A stretch of DNA of 5,787 bases from Verrucomicrobiota bacterium. GTDB taxonomy: Bacteria; Verrucomicrobiota; Verrucomicrobiia; Opitutales; Seribacteraceae. Under the pieces are notes generated by a model. It had not been told where the DNA came from and ran no database searches. It worked only from the letters and a program-made list of their open reading frames with translations. Below, in pieces: positions 1 to 5,787 of this stretch. Positions within the stretch are counted from its first letter, which is position 1; each line of letters starts with the position of its first letter. Location: assembly GCA_014382645.1 (NCBI GenBank), contig JACNJI010000374.1, positions 1 through 5,787 on the forward strand, read 5' to 3'. A program made the position numbers and the translations under genes.

Positions 1-2155
1 CATCGTGGCTAAGTAATTTGTATATTCCCCTGCGAATTCCTTCCTCTACGCCATCGGGCATGGCCGGCTGATGATAAGTTTCGTTCATCAGGGTCAGATA
101 GTAATAAACATTCTCTTGGTCAGGCCCGTACATGCGTCTCAGGCCATCTTGAAGAATGACGGCCAATTCGTACGAGAAGGTGGGATCATAGGCTATGCAA
201 TTGGGCACGGTGGAAGCCAAAACATGACTGTGACCGTCCTCGTGCTGGAGCCCTTCTCCATTTAGGGTCGTTCGCCCCGCAGTAGCTCCTAAGAGAAAAC
301 CTCGAGCCTGCTGGTCTCCTGCCAACCAAGCCATGTCTCCTACCCGCTGAAAGCCGAACATGGAATAATATATGAAAAAGGGTACCATGGGCAGATCGTT
401 TGTGCTGTAGCTAGTTGCCGCGGCGACCCACGAAGACATAGCGCCCATTTCGTTGATGCCTTCCTGTAGCACCTGCCCCGTGCGGTCTTCCTTGTAGTAA
501 GATACGGCGTCACGATCCTGAGGGACGTAGTTTTGTCCATGTGGATTGTAGATGCCGATTTGACGGAATAGACCTTCCATTCCGAAGGTTCTGGCTTCGT
601 CCGCGACTATGGGTACGACCCGATCGCCGATAGCATCATTTTTCAACAGAATGTTGAGAGCCCGTACGAAGGCCAATGTGGTCGAGATCTCTCTTTTTTG
701 CTCGCAGAGGAGGGATTCAAATGCCTCAAGAGCCGGCATTTGCAATTCCCCCGAAAAACGGGTGATTCTGCTCGGTACGTATCCGCCAAGCTCTTTCCTG
801 CGAGAATGCAGATACTTGTGTTCGGGAGAACCTTCTTCCAGTTGAAGATACGGCAAATTCGGCAAGTCGTCATCGGAAACCAAGTCCTCCAGTCTCAAGC
901 GATCTCGCAAGTAAGCGAGTGAGGTCTGGTCCATCTTTTTTACTTGGTGGGCGACGTTTTTGCCTTCGGCGGCACCACCCATGTAATGACCTTTTACCGT
1001 TTTGGCTAGTAGCACAGTTGGACGATCTGTAATTTCCTGAGCCTGCTTGAAAGCCGCGTAGATTTTGGAAACCTCGTGTCCACCTCGGCGCAGTGAAAAG
1101 ATTTCGTCGTCGCTCATGTCTGCTACGAGAGCAGCTGTCTCGGGATACTTTCCGAAGAAGTGCTCTCTAACATAGGCGCCATTCTTTGACTTTAAAGTCT
1201 GGTAATCGCCATCCAGAGTTTCGTTCATCAATTGAAGTAATTTCCCCGAACTGTCCTCAGCCAAAAGCTTATCCCAGTTACTTCCCCAAATTACCTTGAT
1301 CACATGCCAGCCGGCCCCTCGATAGAGACCCTCCAATTCTTGGATTATCTTACCGTTGCCCATCACGGGACCATCCAAGCGCTGCAGGTTGCAATTGATT
1401 AGAAAACAAAGATTATCCAACTTTTCGCGGGCTGCGAAGGCTAGACCTCCTTTGGACTCTGGTTCGTCCATCTCCCCATCGCCGACAAAACAGTATACAC
1501 GCTGGCGTGAAGTGTCTTTGAGGCCTCTGTTGTTCAAGTAACGTATAAAGCGAGCTTGATAGATCGAGGCAATCGGAGCCAAGCCCATTGATACCGTTGG
1601 GAACTGCCAAAAATCAGGCATCAACTTGGGGTGGGGATAGGATGAAAGACCCCCGCCATCGACTTCTTGACGGAAATGGTCAAGCTGGGACTCGGTTAAG
1701 CGCCCCTCCACAAATGCTCTAGAATAAATGCCCGGGGATATGTGACCTTGGTAGTAAATCAAATCTCCTGAATCGCCATTGCTTGGCGCGCGAAAAAAGT
1801 GGTTGAAGCAAACTTCGTAGAAGGCCGAAGACGATTGGTAAGATGCTATGTGTCCCCCAAGTTCCAGATTCTTTTCCGATGCTCGAAGAACCATCATTAC
1901 CGCATTCCACCTTACGACTGCGCGGATGCGGCGTTCGATGTCAGTATCTCCGGGGTATTCGGGTTCTTCGGAAGTCGGGATACTGTTTATGTAATTCGTT
2001 GTAATACCAGACGGCATATCAACTCCGGAAAGGCACGCCTTCTCAAAAACCTTATCCAGCAAAAATTTCGCCCGCTCAACACCATCCTCGCGAATGACGG
2101 ATGCGACCGAGTCGATCCACTCCTGTGTCTCCAATGTATCTAGTTCTTCTTGCAT
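1..2155 (-). CDS. aceE: Pyruvate dehydrogenase E1 component, homodimeric type (3'-partial)
   Basis: Thiamine-diphosphate enzyme that decarboxylates pyruvate and acetylates the lipoyl group of E2 in the cytoplasmic pyruvate dehydrogenase complex. The frame is open from the ATG at 2155 to the window edge, giving 718 codons; E. coli AceE has 887 residues, so about 170 C-terminal residues lie outside. A TAA three codons upstream fixes the start; no Shine-Dalgarno is visible. Identity to E. coli AceE, recalled from memory, is high throughout. The ThDP/Mg motif GDGEMDEPES has Asp226, followed by Asn256 and Gln258 in INCNLQRLDGPV. His403 in GKNVAHQVKK matches the catalytic-loop His407 of E. coli, Glu520 in ADEARTFG matches Glu522, and Glu569 in QEGINE matches Glu571, the residue that activates the cofactor. 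No frameshift was seen at the points checked. The E2 gene would be expected beyond the left edge. Confidence 0.97.
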   Translation of the reverse strand, partial: MQEELDTLETQEWIDSVASVIREDGVERAKFLLDKVFEKACLSGVDMPSGITTNYINSIPTSEEPEYPGDTDIERRIRAVVRWNAVMMVLRASEKNLELGGHIASYQSSSAFYEVCFNHFFRAPSNGDSGDLIYYQGHISPGIYSRAFVEGRLTESQLDHFRQEVDGGGLSSYPHPKLMPDFWQFPTVSMGLAPIASIYQARFIRYLNNRGLKDTSRQRVYCFVGDGEMDEPESKGGLAFAAREKLDNLCFLINCNLQRLDGPVMGNGKIIQELEGLYRGAGWHVIKVIWGSNWDKLLAEDSSGKLLQLMNETLDGDYQTLKSKNGAYVREHFFGKYPETAALVADMSDDEIFSLRRGGHEVSKIYAAFKQAQEITDRPTVLLAKTVKGHYMGGAAEGKNVAHQVKKMDQTSLAYLRDRLRLEDLVSDDDLPNLPYLQLEEGSPEHKYLHSRRKELGGYVPSRITRFSGELQMPALEAFESLLCEQKREISTTLAFVRALNILLKNDAIGDRVVPIVADEARTFGMEGLFRQIGIYNPHGQNYVPQDRDAVSYYKEDRTGQVLQEGINEMGAMSSWVAAATSYSTNDLPMVPFFIYYSMFGFQRVGDMAWLAGDQQARGFLLGATAGRTTLNGEGLQHEDGHSHVLASTVPNCIAYDPTFSYELAVILQDGLRRMYGPDQENVYYYLTLMNETYHQPAMPDGVEEGIRRGIYKLLSHD

Positions 2156-2207
2156 GATCAGTTAGAAATCGGAAAACCTTTGATAAATGATAAAACTTGA
2201 AGACTTT

Positions 2208-2390
2208 TCACTGGGATGGTTCATCCGATTTTTTTGGGTCCATGAGGAGAGAATCGAAATGAGATGCACTTGCGGATTTTACTACTTGCGCTGATTGCTC
2301 AGCAGAAAATTTAATGCTTTTTGTATAGTCGCCAACCATCTTAATCGCAAGAATAAAGGGGTTGGTGAGGAGGTCGGTGCAAATCGCCAT
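2208..2390 (-). CDS. Doubtful small ORF upstream of aceE (60 aa)
   Basis: I do not recognise this protein. It is an ATG-started 60-codon frame on the same strand as aceE, with its stop 52 nt before the aceE start. The middle (about residues 10-48) has a helix-like pattern of hydrophobic, Lys and Ala/Ser residues, and the tail is polar (KKSDEPSQ). It has two Met codons besides the first and a single Cys, and no signal peptide or membrane segment. Against it: no Shine-Dalgarno precedes the ATG, it is short, and this could simply be aceE leader sequence. For it: it is one of few frames in this gap and its amino-acid composition is protein-like. If real it would be co-transcribed with aceE. Confidence 0.3.
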   Translation of the reverse strand: MAICTDLLTNPFILAIKMVGDYTKSIKFSAEQSAQVVKSASASHFDSLLMDPKKSDEPSQ

Positions 2391-2556
2391 TCAATGTGAA
2401 ACTTAGCGCCTGCCTTCTAATTATCTTCCATTGAGATGAATTTCCGTTCACTACGAGAATCCTTGCTCAAGAAAACGGGAAAACCTTAGCCTGCTTTGTC
2501 TTTCGCTAATGCCTTCTTGTCTTTTGTCCAAACTTCATTCCAACATCTTACTCACC
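2391..2556. promoter_or_regulatory. Divergent intergenic region, probable promoters both ways
   Basis: This non-coding stretch separates the minus-strand aceE unit from the plus-strand Dabb/hydrolase pair, so promoters for both should lie here or just inside. The only sigma70-like pair I can point to on the plus strand is TTGAGA at 2431-2436 and GAGAAT at 2455-2460, 18 nt apart. It matches the -10 consensus at four of six positions and is weak. No operator-like palindrome, riboswitch or strong terminator was seen. Confidence 0.3.
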
Positions 2557-2937
2557 ATGAAATATTTATCAGTTTTAACTCCTTTACTGCTATTCGGATG
2601 CGTTTCCATTGAGAAAGACTCATCTTTCAAAGATAAAGCTCTGCACCATGTTGTTCTTTGCTGGCTAAAGGATTCAGGTAACCTTGAGGCCCGCGAGCGA
2701 ATCGTGGAGGTCACGAAAACCTTCCGGAATATCCCCGGAGTCTTGGAAGCTCGAGCAGGGCAAGTAATTCCGAGCGACCGTTCAATTGTCGACGACAGTT
2801 TCGACGTCGGCATCCTAATCGTCGTGGCGGATGCCAAAAGCTTGACTGAATATTTGGAACATCCGATCCACCGGAAAGCCAAGAGGGATGTACTTGTTCC
2901 CTTGGTCAGCAAAATCATAGTCTATGATTTCCAGTAA
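2557..2937 (+). CDS. Dabb-domain (stress-responsive A/B barrel) lipoprotein
   Basis: Predicted envelope lipoprotein of 126 aa. Residues 1-15 form a lipoprotein signal: Lys2, a hydrophobic stretch and the lipobox LLFGC with Cys15 as the lipidation site. This is why I start at the ATG at 2557 rather than the in-frame ATG at 2509, which would add 16 residues before a normal signal. The rest fits one Dabb domain, a small ferredoxin-like dimeric barrel: it opens with [10 protein letters not shown], has a central [10 protein letters not shown], then [15 protein letters not shown] and the family-like [16 protein letters not shown] before a final beta strand. Dabb proteins are diverse; some act in polyketide or olivetolic acid cyclisation and many have no known role, so the reaction here is unknown. 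The stop is 16 nt before the hydrolase start, suggesting an operon. No clear ribosome site precedes the ATG. Confidence 0.85.
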   Translation: MKYLSVLTPLLLFGCVSIEKDSSFKDKALHHVVLCWLKDSGNLEARERIVEVTKTFRNIPGVLEARAGQVIPSDRSIVDDSFDVGILIVVADAKSLTEYLEHPIHRKAKRDVLVPLVSKIIVYDFQ

Positions 2938-2953
2938 TGAATTCGTAAACATC

Positions 2954-4111
2954 ATGAGAACCATGTCTATCCACCGCACCTCCATTCTTTCCGTCGTCCT
3001 TCTCTTGTTTTCCATTGCTATTGAAGCGGCGGAGAAACCGCGTCTTCGAGTCGGCTATGCCCAGAAACCCGAGGAGGCTCGAGCGGAACTGGACGCCATT
3101 CGCAATTCCGTTCCTGACCTAAAGAGTTGGACGAAGCGCAGGGAGCGGGTACTGGCAGGTATTTTGGCCGGAGCCAAACTGGAAAAGCTTCCCAGGCGTA
3201 CGCCTCTCAATCCACGTTTTGTCAGTAAACGCATTCGGCCCGGTTACATGGCGGAAAACGTGGCGATTGAGAGTTCGCCCGGACATTACGTCACCGGAAC
3301 CCTATATCGCCCTACTGATTTCAAGGGCAGGCTTGCCGGCATCCTCTGCCCCCATGGACACGGCGGTCGCTTTAAGGAGTCCCGTCAGGCTCGTTGCGCG
3401 GTACTGGCTCGGATGGGCGCCGCCGTATTTCTCTACGACATGATTGGATATGGGGACTCCAAGCTGGTGGGTTGGAACCATCGGAAGACTCCCGAGATCC
3501 TTCGGTTGCAGACTTGGAATAGCATGCGTGCCCTCGATTTCCTTATCAGCCTCCCCAACGTCGACCCGAAACGGATCGGGATGACCGGCTGTTCAGGTGG
3601 AGGAACGCAGACCTTTATATTGTCGGCCTTGGATGAGAGGGTTTCCGTATCCGTGCCAGTTTGTCAAGTGTCAGCCCATTTCTTTGGCGGCTGTGTTTGT
3701 GAGAGTGGAATGCCTATCCACTGGAGCAATACTCACAAGACCAATAACGCCGAGATTGCCGCCTTGGCTGCCCCTCGTCCGCAGTTGATCGTTTCCAACG
3801 GCAAGGACTGGACGCAGAAGACTCCGGAGAACGAGTATCCATTCGTTCGCCACGTCTATGGACTCTATGGTGCTACGGATCGCCTGGGAAACGCCCATTT
3901 CAAGGAGGAGGGCCACGACTACGGGACGTCCAAGCGCATGGCAGCCTATCCTTTTCTGGCGAAACACCTCAAACTTGATCTGTCCCGTGTCACCGGTGAC
4001 GACGGTAGCGTCGATGAATCTTTCGTGGTAATGGAGTCGGAAAAACAAATGATGGTATTCAAGGGCAAGTATCCCGAAAACGCGGTGCCGGCTAATACGC
4101 CTCTGCCTTGA
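2954..4111 (+). CDS. Secreted alpha/beta hydrolase, acetylxylan-esterase-like
   Basis: Probable exported esterase of 385 aa; the substrate is unknown. Residues 1-25 look like a Sec signal peptide, with Arg/His-rich start, a hydrophobic core [10 protein letters not shown] and likely cleavage near IEA-AE. The ATG at 2963 is an equal alternative start; the ATG at 2924 would overlap the Dabb gene and put ten extra residues before the signal. The fold is marked by PHGHGG (133-138, oxyanion region), the nucleophile elbow TGCSGGG with Ser214, a likely acid Asp285 in NGKDWT and a likely His321 in EEGHDYG. These fit a Ser-Asp-His triad in the dienelactone hydrolase/acetylxylan esterase branch. A cysteine-containing stretch [12 protein letters not shown] (247-256) follows the elbow, as I recall for homologues in Planctomycetota and Verrucomicrobiota. 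It is complete and probably co-transcribed with the Dabb lipoprotein, suggesting a shared pathway, perhaps polysaccharide deacylation (inference). Confidence 0.9.
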   Translation: MRTMSIHRTSILSVVLLLFSIAIEAAEKPRLRVGYAQKPEEARAELDAIRNSVPDLKSWTKRRERVLAGILAGAKLEKLPRRTPLNPRFVSKRIRPGYMAENVAIESSPGHYVTGTLYRPTDFKGRLAGILCPHGHGGRFKESRQARCAVLARMGAAVFLYDMIGYGDSKLVGWNHRKTPEILRLQTWNSMRALDFLISLPNVDPKRIGMTGCSGGGTQTFILSALDERVSVSVPVCQVSAHFFGGCVCESGMPIHWSNTHKTNNAEIAALAAPRPQLIVSNGKDWTQKTPENEYPFVRHVYGLYGATDRLGNAHFKEEGHDYGTSKRMAAYPFLAKHLKLDLSRVTGDDGSVDESFVVMESEKQMMVFKGKYPENAVPANTPLP

Positions 4112-4168
4112 TCGCGTCCTTTAACTTTCATTGTACTTGGATTCGATGAGTTGAGGGTAGAAGCCGTA

Positions 4169-4184
4169 GAAGGGATAAACCTTC
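4169..4184 (+). terminator. Weak hairpin after the hydrolase gene
   Basis: A 5-bp inverted repeat GAAGG/CCTTC with a six-base loop lies 57 nt after the hydrolase stop, with a TTTTT run nine bases beyond the stem. The stem is short and the T run is not directly adjacent, so this is at best a poor intrinsic terminator. The rest of the gap 4112-4259 is AT-rich and includes the palindrome TTTAATTAAA near 4195-4204. I see no gene in it. Confidence 0.2.
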
Positions 4185-4259
4185 ATGTTAGATTTTTAAT
4201 TAAAGATTGTCTCAAACATTTGACGGTGTTCTATTAGTCGGTCGTTAGAGAATTTAATT

Positions 4260-4794
4260 ATGTTAGCTTCACGCAGTGAGATACTTAAGGGTTTAACTTT
4301 AGGATCCGGGGTCATGCTTCCCCCTCTTATGGCCCAACGCGTGTTGGCCAACGCGGAGGGCAAAACGAGCGCCCCGCGCTTCGTATTCGTCATCCAGAGC
4401 AACGGTTTCGATGCCGTCCAAGCCTGCCCCGAGAGCATCCCGTTTCAGAAATACGAGGACCGTGACAAGTTCGAGTCCATCGACCTCGCCGAACACAAGT
4501 TGCCCAAGGGCCTGGCTCCCTTGGAATCGCTGAAGTCAAAGACTACGATCTTACAGGGCTTATCTGGCCGATGCACGGGAGGCGGGCATTCCACTCACGG
4601 GGGGGTGTCTTGGCATGTGTCGGGTTTCCGGCGCCAACACTTCGCCCCAGAACGTCACCATCGATTACCAGTTGGGCCAAGCCAAGCCCGGAATGTTGCC
4701 TTGGATGGGCGTAGGCATGGCATCGGGGGCCCGCGACGCCTTGATGAACATTTCCGCCCGGGCTCCGCACAAGTCCTTGTCCGGGCTGGTGTAG
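4260..4794 (+). pseudogene. DUF1552 family protein, frameshifted and truncated
   Basis: Remnant of a DUF1552 gene, a family of about 400-450 aa exported proteins of unknown function common in Planctomycetota and Verrucomicrobiota. The first frame gives a signal-like N-terminus (SRSEILKGLTLGSG), then family-like RFVFVIQSNGFDA, AEHKLPKGLAPLE, SKTTILQGLSGR and GGHSTHGG. The frame then breaks in the seven-G run 4599-4605. Removing one G restores family-like sequence (GMCRVSGANTSPQNVTIDYQ, then LGQAKPGMLPWMGVGMASGA), ending at TAG 4792-4794, about 177 residues in all. Less than half of the family length remains. The expected Tat motif S-R-R-x-F-L-K reads S-R-S-E-I-L-K, so the second Arg is missing. 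A weak AGAG lies nine bases before the ATG. Unrepaired, the first frame runs on as unrelated sequence to 4868. A sequencing error could explain the frameshift but not the truncation. Confidence 0.8.
4599..4605 (+). other. Seven-G run at the DUF1552 frameshift
   Basis: Homopolymer GGGGGGG within CAC-GGG-GGG-G-TGT. Upstream of it DUF1552-like protein is read in the frame of the ATG at 4260; downstream in the frame one base later. A run of six G would join the two halves. Candidate causes are replication slippage in the cell, or an indel error at a homopolymer in sequencing. Confidence 0.75.
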
Positions 4795-4797
4795 CCC
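4783..4797 (+). repeat. Small inverted repeat at the DUF1552/MocA junction
   Basis: GGGCT and AGCCC form a 5-bp stem around the loop GGTGT. It covers the TAG that ends the DUF1552 remnant and stops one base before the ATG of the next frame. No T run follows, so it is not a terminator. It may mark the join or be chance. Confidence 0.4.
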
Positions 4798-5046
4798 ATG
4801 ATCACTTTGTTCTCGATCGTGCCGAGCTACGTCGTTGGCGCCAGCAAAACCGAGAAGCCGCCAAGTGAAAAACTGAATGTCGCGGGGATCGGTATCGGCA
4901 GCATGGGGAAGGGCAACCTCGGGAACTGCCGAGGCGAGAATATTGTCGCGCTCTGCGACGTCCACGTCCACGTGGCCAAGGATATTTTGACGTGGTTGAC
5001 GCCTACTGTTTCAGCCGCACCAAATATTTGGCCGGGTTTTTCTTGA
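4798..5046 (+). pseudogene. Gfo/Idh/MocA oxidoreductase, N-terminal fragment
   Basis: Piece of a secreted-type NAD(P)-dependent oxidoreductase of the Gfo/Idh/MocA family. The readable part begins inside what is normally the end of a Tat signal (ITLFSIVPSYVVGA) and has no twin-arginine start. It continues into the first Rossmann strand and nucleotide loop, LNVAGIGIGSMGKGNL, with the GxGxxG glycines at 32, 34 and 37. The second strand is IVALCDV, with Asp54 at the usual ribose-binding position. Family resemblance stops near residue 63 (about position 4987); the remaining 19 codons to TGA 5046 do not resemble the family and from 5003 overlap the antisense of the lipoprotein gene. Full members are 350-450 aa, so more than 80% is missing. 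It shares the reading frame of the second DUF1552 half, separated by TAG-CCC. Function is certainly lost; an 82-aa product from the ATG at 4798 is possible but unlikely to matter. Confidence 0.78.
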
Positions 5047-5248
5047 ATTTCTTGATGCAGGGTTTGCAGCAGAATTTTATCAACTGCCCTTCGTGGACGA
5101 TTTGCACGGGCTTGCCCATGGAGCCGAGTTCGTTCTCGGACACGATGCAGTTATCCAAGGGGTAAGGCTTGGCGTTCGTGAATGTCCCGGTGGTATTGCA
5201 GCCCTGCAGGAGCAGGATGGCGGCGGCTAGTAGTAGTATTTGTTTCAT
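5003..5248 (-). CDS. Small TRASH/YHS-like metal-binding lipoprotein
   Basis: Complete 81-aa envelope lipoprotein. Residues 1-17 are a lipoprotein signal with lipobox LLQGC and Cys17 as the lipidation site. Residues 29-79 form a compact cysteine-bearing domain: YPLDNCIVSENELGSMGKP with Cys34, then LIKFCCKPCIKKF with Cys60, Cys61 and Cys64, and a closing NPAKYLVRL. The Cys followed by a later FCCxxC, aromatic residues and a P-x-x-Y/F-L end are typical of TRASH/YHS-type domains, which are thought to bind copper or other heavy metals. The likely role is periplasmic metal binding or delivery (inference; the metal is unknown). It starts 27 nt after the stop of the beta-barrel gene on the same strand, with an AGGA ribosome site, so the two are probably one operon. 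The stop TAG falls about 15 bp from the end of the MocA-like sequence, with no terminator in between. Confidence 0.85.
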   Translation of the reverse strand: MKQILLLAAAILLLQGCNTTGTFTNAKPYPLDNCIVSENELGSMGKPVQIVHEGQLIKFCCKPCIKKFKKNPAKYLVRLKQ

Positions 5249-5253
5249 TATTT

Positions 5254-5257
5254 TCCT
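5254..5257 (-). promoter_or_regulatory. Ribosome binding site of the TRASH/YHS lipoprotein gene
   Basis: AGGA on the minus strand, five bases before the ATG at 5248. It is the clearest Shine-Dalgarno in the window and supports that start. Confidence 0.65.
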
Positions 5258-5275
5258 ATATGTTGCGAGTTTTGT

Positions 5276-5787
5276 TTACCAGATGAAATTCAGGCCGGCA
5301 CCGAAGCCGTATTCGGAGTGGTAGCCGCCGGTGATTGAAAATGGCTTGCTCAACCGGTACTTGATCCCGCTGTTCCATTCCCACTTGGAGTGGGTGTCGT
5401 ACTCGATTTTGTTTTCCCAGCTAAGGCGACTGGTGAGCTGGAGTTCCTTGGCGAGGCCGGGGCGCAGGTCGCCTTCGGAATCGACCGTGAGCGTGCTGGC
5501 GACCATGAAGGGCAGGCGGTATTTCACACTGGCGAAAGCGTGGTCCTTCGCGCTGTGTTCGTTGGTGAAGCGGTAGCCGTACACGCTGGTGAGGTTGCGA
5601 TTGTGGTAGCGCTTCCACACGAGGTCCAGCTCGTGCTCGTCTTCGCTGTCGAAGCTGCGCTCCCAATCCACGCCCACGTTGTTGCGGGCGTTCATCCCAC
5701 CGGCGTGGCCCTCGGTGAAATTGCTCTGCACGGTTGACTTGATATTAAACATCCACGGATTCATTTTTTTATAATCCAAATTGGGCC
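5276..5787 (-). CDS. Outer-membrane beta-barrel protein, CopB-like C-terminal part (5'-partial)
   Basis: The frame is open to the right window edge, so the true start lies outside; TTG at 5779 and ATG at 5764 are internal candidates that I do not favour. The visible 170 residues are a series of short strands with alternating polar and hydrophobic residues, e.g. ELDLVWKRYHNRNLTSVYGYRF, HAFASVKYRLPFMVASTLTV and WEWNSGIKYRL. Short turns rich in Asp, Glu, Ser and Gly separate them, and the chain ends GFGAGLNFIW. A C-terminal aromatic residue and such strands mark an outer-membrane barrel. With the metal-binding lipoprotein just downstream, it may be a copper-resistance B-like barrel or the barrel end of a larger metal-resistance protein; that is inference from context and a weak resemblance such as VGVDWERSF. 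Other barrel families cannot be excluded. Confidence 0.72.
   Translation of the reverse strand, partial: PNLDYKKMNPWMFNIKSTVQSNFTEGHAGGMNARNNVGVDWERSFDSEDEHELDLVWKRYHNRNLTSVYGYRFTNEHSAKDHAFASVKYRLPFMVASTLTVDSEGDLRPGLAKELQLTSRLSWENKIEYDTHSKWEWNSGIKYRLSKPFSITGGYHSEYGFGAGLNFIW

Noticed and set aside
1799..2143. 114-codon plus-strand frame opposite the aceE N-terminus
   Set aside because: Antisense to strongly conserved AceE sequence; no signal or domain in the product.
2535..2918. 127-codon minus-strand frame over the Dabb gene
   Set aside because: Antisense shadow; the plus-strand lipobox and Dabb motifs explain the region.
3671..4048. 125-codon minus-strand frame over the hydrolase
   Set aside because: Antisense shadow of a well-supported alpha/beta hydrolase with its catalytic motifs on the plus strand.
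4195..4204. TTTAATTAAA palindrome as an operator
   Set aside because: Ten-base AT palindromes are expected by chance in an AT-rich gap, and no second copy was seen.
4599..4605. Programmed ribosomal frameshift at the seven-G run
   Set aside because: There is no upstream Shine-Dalgarno-like stimulator or strong downstream stem that I can see, and the product would still be a truncated DUF1552.
4792..4794. TAG as a recoded amber codon joining DUF1552 to MocA
   Set aside because: Both partners are fragments, the MocA part starts mid-signal, and no recoding element or pyrrolysine gene is seen; truncation explains it better.
4543..4971. 142-codon minus-strand frame over the DUF1552/MocA remnants
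   Set aside because: Its product is low-complexity His/Arg/Gly-rich with no family resemblance, while the plus strand has clear DUF1552 and Rossmann motifs.
5390..5737. 115-codon plus-strand frame over the barrel gene
   Set aside because: It is exactly antisense to the beta-barrel frame; its Val/Ala/Gly-rich product is typical of a shadow in GC-rich DNA and it has no ribosome site.

Overview
The window most resembles a Verrucomicrobiota (or wider PVC-group) genome, probably a marine or metagenomic contig. This is inferred from family content: a DUF1552 protein, a secreted Gfo/Idh/MocA-type oxidoreductase, a Dabb-domain lipoprotein and an exported acetylxylan-esterase-like hydrolase are a combination typical of that group. 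No rRNA or tRNA gene is present to confirm it.

Layout. Positions 1-2155 (minus strand) carry most of aceE, the homodimeric-type pyruvate dehydrogenase E1; its C-terminus lies beyond the left edge. A 401-bp gap (2156-2556) separates it from a divergent plus-strand pair and holds one doubtful 60-codon ORF. The pair is a small Dabb lipoprotein (2557-2937) and a secreted alpha/beta hydrolase (2954-4111), only 16 nt apart and probably co-transcribed. After a 148-bp AT-rich gap comes a damaged stretch. It holds the N-terminal part of a DUF1552 gene, broken by a frameshift at a run of seven G and cut off at a TAG (4260-4794), followed directly by the N-terminal Rossmann part of a Gfo/Idh/MocA gene without its own beginning or end (4798 to about 4987). 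That fragment runs tail-to-tail into a minus-strand unit: the C-terminal part of an outer-membrane beta-barrel protein (5276-5787, continuing past the right edge) and, 27 nt downstream, a small cysteine-rich TRASH/YHS-like lipoprotein (5003-5248), a pairing that suggests envelope metal (copper) handling.

How it fits together. Three unrelated functions adjoin: central carbon metabolism (aceE), envelope degradation of an unknown ester or glycan substrate (Dabb plus hydrolase) and metal handling (barrel plus lipoprotein). The DUF1552/MocA remnants between the last two mark a rearrangement scar, or an assembly join. I see no CRISPR array, insertion sequence, phage gene or defence system, and no convincing new system. 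The most notable feature is the two-gene mosaic at 4260-5002.
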